Part shown: piece after piece, positions 58,492 through 64,000 of the stretch
Numbering within the stretch: the first letter of the stretch is position 1
Layout of the letters: the number at the start of each line of letters is the position of its first letter
NCBI GenBank assembly: GCA_905480285.1
Contig: CAJQPT010000064.1
Coordinates: 17,899-81,898, forward strand
Length of the DNA: 64,000 nt
Source of the DNA: an uncultured bacterium
GTDB taxonomy: Bacteria; Planctomycetota; UBA1135; GCA-002686595
Direction of reading: 5' to 3'
Translations under genes and position numbers: made by a program
Notes under the pieces: generated by a model
Database searches by the model: none
What the model was told of the DNA's origin: nothing
The model's input: only the letters and a program-made list of their open reading frames with translations

Positions 58492-60645
58492 TCACTGGAA
58501 CAGGATCTCGACGGCGTTCGTGAAGGTCGCCGTGGCGGTCCCTCCGATCGTGTCGCGGTTGATGGCCTGGAAGTTCCAGGTGTCACCGGCCATCACCTGC
58601 ACGGCCCCGCTGGGCTGGGGCAGGTTGAGCGACGTGGTGACCGACATCGATCCCGTCGCTCCGGAGTTGAGGATGCCGCCGCCGACGCCGCGACCGACGT
58701 TACCGCCGATGCAGACGAAGCCGCCGAAGGCCGGAAGCATCGCCTGCGTCTGACCGCAGATGAAGTAGCCGAAGGAGTCCGCCGGCAGGTTCGTCGCCGT
58801 GAGGGTGATGCAGTCATCACCCGCCACGTCGCTACCCGACGCAGAGAGCGTGCTGATGCCACCGGTGGAGTTCAGGGGCTGGGGGCAGTACTCGTTGCCG
58901 ATGGTCAGCTGACGCATGATCCAGCCGTTCCAGATCCGCGGCGAGAAGAGCCCCGCACCGAAGGCGCTCGGGTTCGACTCCCCAAGGCTGAGCGAGATGA
59001 CGCCGTCGGGCGACGTCGTCGTCTCGTTCGTGCCGTTACCGTTCGTGTACACGACACCCGTGGTGACGAACTCGATGGCGATACCGGTGAAGCCAGCGGC
59101 GAAGGTCATCGGCGCGTCAGGCACCAGAACCGTTGCCACACCGGGCGCGTTCGCGATACCGCTGGCGGTACCGAGCAGCGTCCATCCAGCCGGGTCGTTC
59201 TGGTTGCCAGTACGGCCGGCCGGGTTCGTGTAGACGTTGACCAGCACGGGGTCCCCGACGTTGGTGAACTGGACGTTGGCCCCGAGGGTTGCCACGGGGC
59301 AGTCCTGGGTGAACGTCCCGTCGAAGTAGACGGTTCCGCCCACGTTGAGGCCGTTGCCGCCTTCGAAGGTGGTGATGGCGGTGGCATCGAAGTTGAGGCC
59401 CGTGTTGTCGATGTCGACCAGGACCGTGCCCGTGCTGCCGTTGAAGCCGCCCACGCGGAAGGTGTAGGTCTCGCCAGCGATGCCACAGTAAGTGACGCCG
59501 CTCTGGAGACCGCAGAAGTCATCGTTGCACTCCAGAAGGTTCAGCGCGCCGCAGTCGCCCGAGAAGAGCTCCATGGCGGTGTCGTAGTCACTGCCGCAGA
59601 GGGAGATCGTGAAGTTTCCGTTAACGGCGGGCGTGTACGTGAACCAGACGTCCGGGGCACCGCCGCCACCGCAGGCGAAGGGGTCCACCAGCGAGGCACC
59701 ACCGGTGAGGAACGGGCCGCTGGTGCCTTCGGCGAGAGCGATGGCGTCACTGCATTCGTCGTTGGGCGGGGTCGGGTCGGGGGCGGAGATCGTGAGATCG
59801 AAGGCGCCTTGATCACCGGCACCCCAGCCCTCGACCTGGATCAGGTAGGAGGTTCCCGCAGTGAGGAAGGGGCTGATGCGGGACGCATAGTTGTTGGTTC
59901 CGAAGGACAGCTCGCACGCGTCGTCGTTGCCTTCGAGGCAGGTCAGCGACGCGCAATCGGGGCCCTCAAAGAGTCGAAGGACGGTGTCGAAGTCTGACCC
60001 GCAGGTCTCGAACGTGGTGTTGCCCGAGGCCGCGGCCGTGTAGACGAACCAGATATCTCCATCGCCGTCCTGGCTGGCGCAGCTCCCGTCGTAGAAGCCG
60101 GAGTCGGTGTAGCCGGTCGTGTCGAACGGCGTGATCCCATCGGCGACAGCGATCGCGTCGCTGCAGTCTTCGCCGAGGGACTGGCTGATGTCGAGGATGC
60201 CGACGCCTTGCTGTCCGGAGCCCCAGCCCTCAACGTGAATGAAGTACTGCTGACCGACGACCACGGGAACCTGGACCTCGGAGGCAAAGTTCGAGCCCGT
60301 GGAGGTCTGGCAGGCGTCGTCGTTTCCTGCGAGGCAGGTGAGCGTCGCGCAGTCGGGGCCTTCGAGGACACGGAGGACGGTGTCGAAGTCGGACCCGCAG
60401 GTGTTCACCGTGGCGATACCCGTCTGGGCGGCGGTGTAGACAAACCAGATGTCCTCGAAGCCGTCGCGGCTTTCGCAGGACGGGTCGTGGAAGCCCGAGT
60501 TCGTGTTGCCGGTCGAGTCGAAGGCGTTCGCACCGAGACCGACGACGAGCGCATCGGCGCAAGTGTCGCCATTGAGGCCGACGCCGGGCGCAGCGGCCGC
60601 GGTTGCGGCCAGGCTAAAGGAGAGCGCAATTGAGGTGAGTGTCAT
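58492..60645 (-). CDS. Exported PPC-repeat protein ending in the recurring C-terminal domain
   Basis: A 717-residue exported protein (signal TSIALSFSLAATAAAAP). Three repeats of about 125-150 residues follow, each with D.C.DAI.(V/L), DIWFVYTA, CGSDFDTVLR(V/L)(F/L)EG, and (C)LxGNDDAC. These look like PPC-type beta-sandwich domains, paired with Cys likely in disulfides. A further beta domain precedes the C-terminal region (residues 585-717), which matches the end of the proteins at 42350 and 46262 (YCPQPLNSTGG, LPADSFGYFICG, FVCIGGNVGR, WNFQAINRD). The ATG at 60645 is chosen because the signal peptide follows; the frame extends to 60738. Confidence 0.88.
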   Translation of the reverse strand: MTLTSIALSFSLAATAAAAPGVGLNGDTCADALVVGLGANAFDSTGNTNSGFHDPSCESRDGFEDIWFVYTAAQTGIATVNTCGSDFDTVLRVLEGPDCATLTCLAGNDDACQTSTGSNFASEVQVPVVVGQQYFIHVEGWGSGQQGVGILDISQSLGEDCSDAIAVADGITPFDTTGYTDSGFYDGSCASQDGDGDIWFVYTAAASGNTTFETCGSDFDTVLRLFEGPDCASLTCLEGNDDACELSFGTNNYASRISPFLTAGTSYLIQVEGWGAGDQGAFDLTISAPDPTPPNDECSDAIALAEGTSGPFLTGGASLVDPFACGGGGAPDVWFTYTPAVNGNFTISLCGSDYDTAMELFSGDCGALNLLECNDDFCGLQSGVTYCGIAGETYTFRVGGFNGSTGTVLVDIDNTGLNFDATAITTFEGGNGLNVGGTVYFDGTFTQDCPVATLGANVQFTNVGDPVLVNVYTNPAGRTGNQNDPAGWTLLGTASGIANAPGVATVLVPDAPMTFAAGFTGIAIEFVTTGVVYTNGNGTNETTTSPDGVISLSLGESNPSAFGAGLFSPRIWNGWIMRQLTIGNEYCPQPLNSTGGISTLSASGSDVAGDDCITLTATNLPADSFGYFICGQTQAMLPAFGGFVCIGGNVGRGVGGGILNSGATGSMSVTTSLNLPQPSGAVQVMAGDTWNFQAINRDTIGGTATATFTNAVEILFQ

Positions 60646-61165
60646 AGCGGGGAAAGGAAGATGAACGGAAGGCAGTGAACGGCCCCACAAAGGCGCCGCC
60701 TTACTCCCGAAAGCAGGAGTGCCTATTGAGGGTATCACTTAAAATTCCGATTCGGATGGCTTCAGTCTGATGCCGAGCGTCGCGGACGGTCTTGATCTGA
60801 GAATCTCCAGCTGTGGGCCTGGATCAGCCGCGTCTATCGAGCCGCGCAGGGGAATCGAGGCCACTGCCCAGTGACCTCGCTGCATGGTCCCATTCTGGGG
60901 GCATTTTCTAGTTTCTCTTGGGGGGCTCGTTCAGCCGCTCCGGGACTGCGAGAGTCCGATGCCAGAGTTCGGGAAGGGCCGTTGGTCTGCGGCCCTGTGC
61001 GCGACGCAGCGCCCAGGAGCGTCGCCCGGGACTTCGCGGCAGCTCGCCTTGGTTCGCTGCAGGGGTCGCGAAAGGGATCGCCACGAGCACCACAGGGGTG
61101 CCAAGAGGGGTCGACGCCCTGGGGAGCCAGGGAGCGCCTGCCGAGCGACGAGCCCGTACGCCCCT
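60646..61165. other. Spacer before the PPC-repeat gene, with tandem leader hairpins
   Basis: About 520 bases without a convincing gene. Near the PPC gene, two small inverted repeats lie in its presumed leader: ACTCC..GGAGT (60703-60720) and AAGGCGCCGCCTT (60690-60702). Upstream of them an A/T-rich stretch (60735-60755) is the likely promoter area. The remainder, toward 61165, contains only antisense open frames. Confidence 0.5.
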
Positions 61166-61993
61166 CTAGCCGTCGCGCTCGGACATCGGCTTGGGCCCGG
61201 CGGCCGACGCGGCGGCCGACGCGGCGGCCGACGCGGGCTTGGCGGGGGCCTCGAAGGCCTCCACGGAGTCGGCCTTCATCGTGTACACGCCCGTGGCGAA
61301 GCCGAACTCGTCCTCGAGCCGACCCACCACCAGCTCGCCGCGTACCACGACCGGGACATAGGGGAACAGCTTCGCTACAGCGTCGCCCCGCATCTCGACG
61401 TACACCCACTCGTCGGGGCGCGGCATCCCTCCGAAGCAGCACGACATGAGGTCCCTGACCAGCATGAAGATGACGATGTCGTCGCTCTTCGGCTTGTACT
61501 CCAGAGGGATCATGTAGCCGACCATCGCCCGCTCGTTCCCCGCCTTCGCCTTCACGGGCTCTGGGAACTCGAAGGAGCGCGCCCGATCGGTCTCGGGCTT
61601 GTAGAGATAGTCCAGGAGTGCGTCGAGGTCCACGCTCACCAGGGAGAGGTCTCCAAAGGTGACCAGGCCGTCAATGGCTCCCGCGGCGACTTGACCGGGG
61701 TCGGCGAGCAGCTCCTTGGCGAGGTTCGGGTTGATGGCGCCGACCTCCATGCTGCCAGCGGAGCTCCCGCCTGGCGCGGCGAGGGTTCCCTCGATCACCT
61801 CCGCGGTGGAGGGTGCCCCGTTGGAGGGGGCCTCGCCGTCGTCGAGGAAGGACCGACCCCGCACCTCGTCGGGCTCTGCGTCGTCCACCACGTAGACCTT
61901 CGTACCGCCGTTCACCTTCTCGGGTGAACCGCATCCGCAGGCGGAGGTCATCGCGATGGCGGCGAGGAGGCTGAGCTTGATGGAGTGACGCAT
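61166..61993 (-). CDS. Lipoprotein with DUF3299-like domain
   Basis: A 275-residue lipoprotein: signal SIKLSLLAAIAMTSAC with lipobox TSAC (Cys19). The mature part resembles DUF3299 proteins: GYMIPLEYKPKSDDIVIFML, VRDLMSCCFGGMPRPDEWVY, and VPVVVRGELVVGRLEDEFGF, with the adjacent CC pair in SCCFGG typical. The family often sits by ABC transporters; none is seen here. The C-terminus ends in an Ala/Ser run (ASAAASAAASAAG) encoded by 12-bp tandem repeats. It is downstream of the M28 peptidase gene on the same strand, 105 bases away. Confidence 0.82.
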   Translation of the reverse strand: MRHSIKLSLLAAIAMTSACGCGSPEKVNGGTKVYVVDDAEPDEVRGRSFLDDGEAPSNGAPSTAEVIEGTLAAPGGSSAGSMEVGAINPNLAKELLADPGQVAAGAIDGLVTFGDLSLVSVDLDALLDYLYKPETDRARSFEFPEPVKAKAGNERAMVGYMIPLEYKPKSDDIVIFMLVRDLMSCCFGGMPRPDEWVYVEMRGDAVAKLFPYVPVVVRGELVVGRLEDEFGFATGVYTMKADSVEAFEAPAKPASAAASAAASAAGPKPMSERDG

Positions 61994-62098
61994 GGCTTTG
62001 TGGTCAAGGGCCGCTGGGGGATACGGCGCCCTGCCCTGAGAGTTTGGGCCTCTATCGCAGGGTGTGCGAGCGCGGACTCGGTGAGATTCGTGTGATGG

Positions 62099-64000
62099 TC
62101 ATCGGTCGAGGGCGTTCTCGATGAGGACGCTCAGTGCTGCCAGGCAGCCAGCGCGCCGCTGCAGGACGGCGCTGAGGCTGGCCACCTGATCCTTCGCGAC
62201 ACGGGCGTCGGAGTCTGCTGAGGCCTTCTGGAGGCCCGGGAGCGGCCACGCGGCGTAGCCGGAGGACTCGTCAGGGGCGGTGTATAGGTTTCGGTACCAG
62301 GGTCGCTCAGGGAGGCCCGCCTCGCTGAGCCAGGCGCGCTCCAGTCCACGGAGCAGCTCATCCACCATGACGCAGCGGGCGTCGTCGAGCGCGCCACTTC
62401 GCGCCGCGGCGCGGAGGCGCCCGCCGAGGGCTCCGGCGGTGACGGCTTGCTCCTCGGCGCGCTCGATCAGTGCGCCGAGGCCCGCCGGACCGAACAGCTC
62501 GGGTTCGGCCTCCAGCAGCGCGCTCGCTGCGCGGGCCAGCGCCAGCGCTGGCCGATCCAGGTCGATGGGGAGCACCAGTGCCGTCGAGGCGCGGTCCACG
62601 GCCACCGAGGTGATCCGGGTGATCAGGCCGGCGGACCCGTAGTCCGCGCCGACGACCCGGCGGTACCAGGCGAGGTCGTCATAGAGACTGTGGTAGGCGG
62701 TACCCGGGGCGCCCCGGGCGCCGATGGAGGCGGACGGGATCGAGCACAGGGCGAGGAAGGAGACGTGATCGGACCCGCCGCCCAGGAAGCCCGGCTCCGG
62801 CAGGTCGTCGCCCTCGCCCCGCCACGCGTCGAGGGCGGAGACCGTCGGCGTCGTTCCCGGCTGGGGGACCGCAGCGGCCGCGCCGTGGAGGAGAGAGGTG
62901 AGGCTCGGTGAGGCGCTCACACCGAGGCGCAGCCCGGACGCCGCGGCGTCCAGGTTGATGTAGAGGTCCGCCCCTTCGATCAGCGCCTGGCGGTTGCCCT
63001 CGACCCACTCGCAGGAGCCGATGATCCCGTGCTCCTCGGCGCCCCACGCGGCGAAGGTGACCGTGCGGCGCGGCGCGACGCCCGAGGCCTCGGCTTGCCC
63101 CGTGAGCGTGCGGGCGGTCTCCAGCATCGCGATGGTGCCGGAGGTGGGGTCGTCCGCGCCGTAGACCCACGCGTCGTGATGGGCGCCGACGATGATCCCC
63201 GGGGCCCCGTCCCTGGACAGGGCGCCGCGCAGGGTCCCCAGGACGTTGGCGGTCTCGACGAGGGAGCGTTCCTGCTGGACCTCGATCCGGACGCGGACGC
63301 TCGGTCCGCCCTCCAGGCGGTATCGAAAGGGCATCCCGCCCTGCCACTCCTTGGGGACGCTCGCGCCGTCCATGGGGGCCATGATCTGAGCGGCCGCCTG
63401 CCAGCCGACGGGCTGGACAGGGATGCGTGGGAGGGCGATGTCGTCGGGGTCGAGACGCGCGGCATCTGCGGTGGCCTCGATCCCGGGCGTGAGCGGATCA
63501 CCGCTCCACGGGAGCGTCTTCAGCGAGCCCCGCTGGATCTGGTCGCAGTTGGCCCAGCCCCCCTCCGGAGTCTCGAGGCCGCGGCCATATCCCGAGTCCT
63601 TGGGGTCCGTGAAGATGATCAGGCCCGCCGCGCCCGCAGCCTCGGCGAACTTCGCCTTGTAGCCGCGGAAGTTTCCCCCGTACCGAGCGAGGACGATCTT
63701 GCCCTCGCAATCCACCCCGAGCTCGGTGAGCTTCTCGAAGTCCTCCTTACGGCCGTGGTTGGCGTAGACCACCTCGCCCTCGGCGACCCCGCTGCCGGAG
63801 TAGGCGTTCCAGCCCAGCCGCAGGAGGTCGTCGTCGAGCTCGGAGTACGTCGAGCCCGGCAGGGCCACCTCGGTCAGCGGCAGGTCCACTTCGGAGGGCG
63901 CCGTGAGCCGCAGGGAGGCGCTGACGGGACGCGAGAGGTAGGCGGTGAAGCGGTGGACCTTCACCTCGAGCCCCATGGCGTCGAAGGCGCCAGCGATGGA
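62099..64000 (-). CDS. M28-family peptidase, glutamate-carboxypeptidase-II-like (partial)
   Basis: Cut by the window end; 633 codons are visible and the N-terminus is missing, as the frame is open past an internal ATG at 63976. A protease-associated domain is inserted (GKIVLARYGGNFRGYKAKFA). The M28 di-zinc site is present: His and Asp in GAHHDAWVYGADDPTSGT, Glu pair in AAWGAEEHGIIGSCEW, and His in TAYHSLYDDLAWY. The C-terminal helical domain resembles the transferrin-receptor-like dimerisation domain. Homologues are secreted or anchored carboxypeptidases that remove C-terminal acidic residues. Confidence 0.9.
   Translation of the reverse strand, partial: SIAGAFDAMGLEVKVHRFTAYLSRPVSASLRLTAPSEVDLPLTEVALPGSTYSELDDDLLRLGWNAYSGSGVAEGEVVYANHGRKEDFEKLTELGVDCEGKIVLARYGGNFRGYKAKFAEAAGAAGLIIFTDPKDSGYGRGLETPEGGWANCDQIQRGSLKTLPWSGDPLTPGIEATADAARLDPDDIALPRIPVQPVGWQAAAQIMAPMDGASVPKEWQGGMPFRYRLEGGPSVRVRIEVQQERSLVETANVLGTLRGALSRDGAPGIIVGAHHDAWVYGADDPTSGTIAMLETARTLTGQAEASGVAPRRTVTFAAWGAEEHGIIGSCEWVEGNRQALIEGADLYINLDAAASGLRLGVSASPSLTSLLHGAAAAVPQPGTTPTVSALDAWRGEGDDLPEPGFLGGGSDHVSFLALCSIPSASIGARGAPGTAYHSLYDDLAWYRRVVGADYGSAGLITRITSVAVDRASTALVLPIDLDRPALALARAASALLEAEPELFGPAGLGALIERAEEQAVTAGALGGRLRAAARSGALDDARCVMVDELLRGLERAWLSEAGLPERPWYRNLYTAPDESSGYAAWPLPGLQKASADSDARVAKDQVASLSAVLQRRAGCLAALSVLIENALDR

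Noticed and set aside
60834..61449. Open frames on both strands between the PPC-repeat gene and the DUF3299 lipoprotein
   Set aside because: Their translations are Arg/Pro/Gly-rich with no start context or domain. They look like chance frames in G+C-rich DNA.

Overview
The window is about 70% G+C, has bacterial gene density, and has strongly G/C-ending codons. The gene content suggests a member of the Planctomycetota, possibly near the Saltatorellus/Poly30-type lineages. Clues are large secreted FG-GAP proteins, a DHOR-type cytochrome c, a Gfo/Idh/MocA oxidoreductase with a twin-arginine-like leader, an NPCBM-like protein, many lipoproteins and HEAT-repeat proteins, and two groEL genes. The lineage is an inference from gene families, not a phylogenetic test.

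Layout. 0-9 kb: pabA, trkA-trkH potassium uptake, a lipoprotein, a 992-residue protein built from about eight carboxypeptidase-regulatory-like repeats, and a HAD phosphatase. 9-15 kb: a chaperone block on the minus strand (groEL2, groEL1, terminator, dnaJ, grpE, fmdB). 15-22.5 kb: a methyltransferase, an NPCBM-like protein, a pseudo-receiver GGDEF cyclase, then the translation cluster rpsB-tsf-pyrH-frr and tRNA-Lys(UUU). 22.7-34.9 kb: pepP, a UPF0434-like protein, an orphan eboE, tRNA-Glu(UUC) followed by an MnmC-type methyltransferase, an oxidoreductase, xerC, an MFS transporter and pabB. 35-40.7 kb: a tightly packed run of three uncharacterised exported or membrane proteins, xseA and a glycosyltransferase. 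40.9-48 kb: an exported-protein island (DHOR cytochrome, a small exported protein, a CRTAC1-like protein interrupted by TGA, an FG-GAP protein). 48-64 kb: a methyltransferase, a deoxyhypusine-synthase-like enzyme, nadA, a beta-helix/PA14 lipoprotein, a HEAT protein, mnmG, a PPC-repeat protein, a DUF3299-like lipoprotein and an M28 peptidase cut by the window end.

Four observations deserve most attention. (1) The CRTAC1-like gene at 43403-46216 has one in-frame TGA at 45110-45112. A two-tier hairpin at 45113-45149 follows it immediately, with geometry compatible with a bacterial SECIS element, so this is a candidate selenoprotein (the alternative is a nonsense mutation). (2) Three exported proteins (42350-43366, 46262-48043, 58492-60645) share a C-terminal domain of about 130-145 residues that I cannot assign to a named family. 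(3) Many gene ends and spacers carry short tandem repeats of 8-22 bp, each locus with its own unit. (4) Several genes have a TANNNT -10-like hexamer 6-9 bases before the start codon and no Shine-Dalgarno sequence, which suggests leaderless transcripts.

Functional links. pabA and pabB, 33 kb apart, should form one aminodeoxychorismate synthase. mnmG and the MnmC-type methyltransferase act on wobble U34 of tRNAs such as the two encoded here. rpsB, tsf and frr serve translation, with pyrH in its usual place among them.
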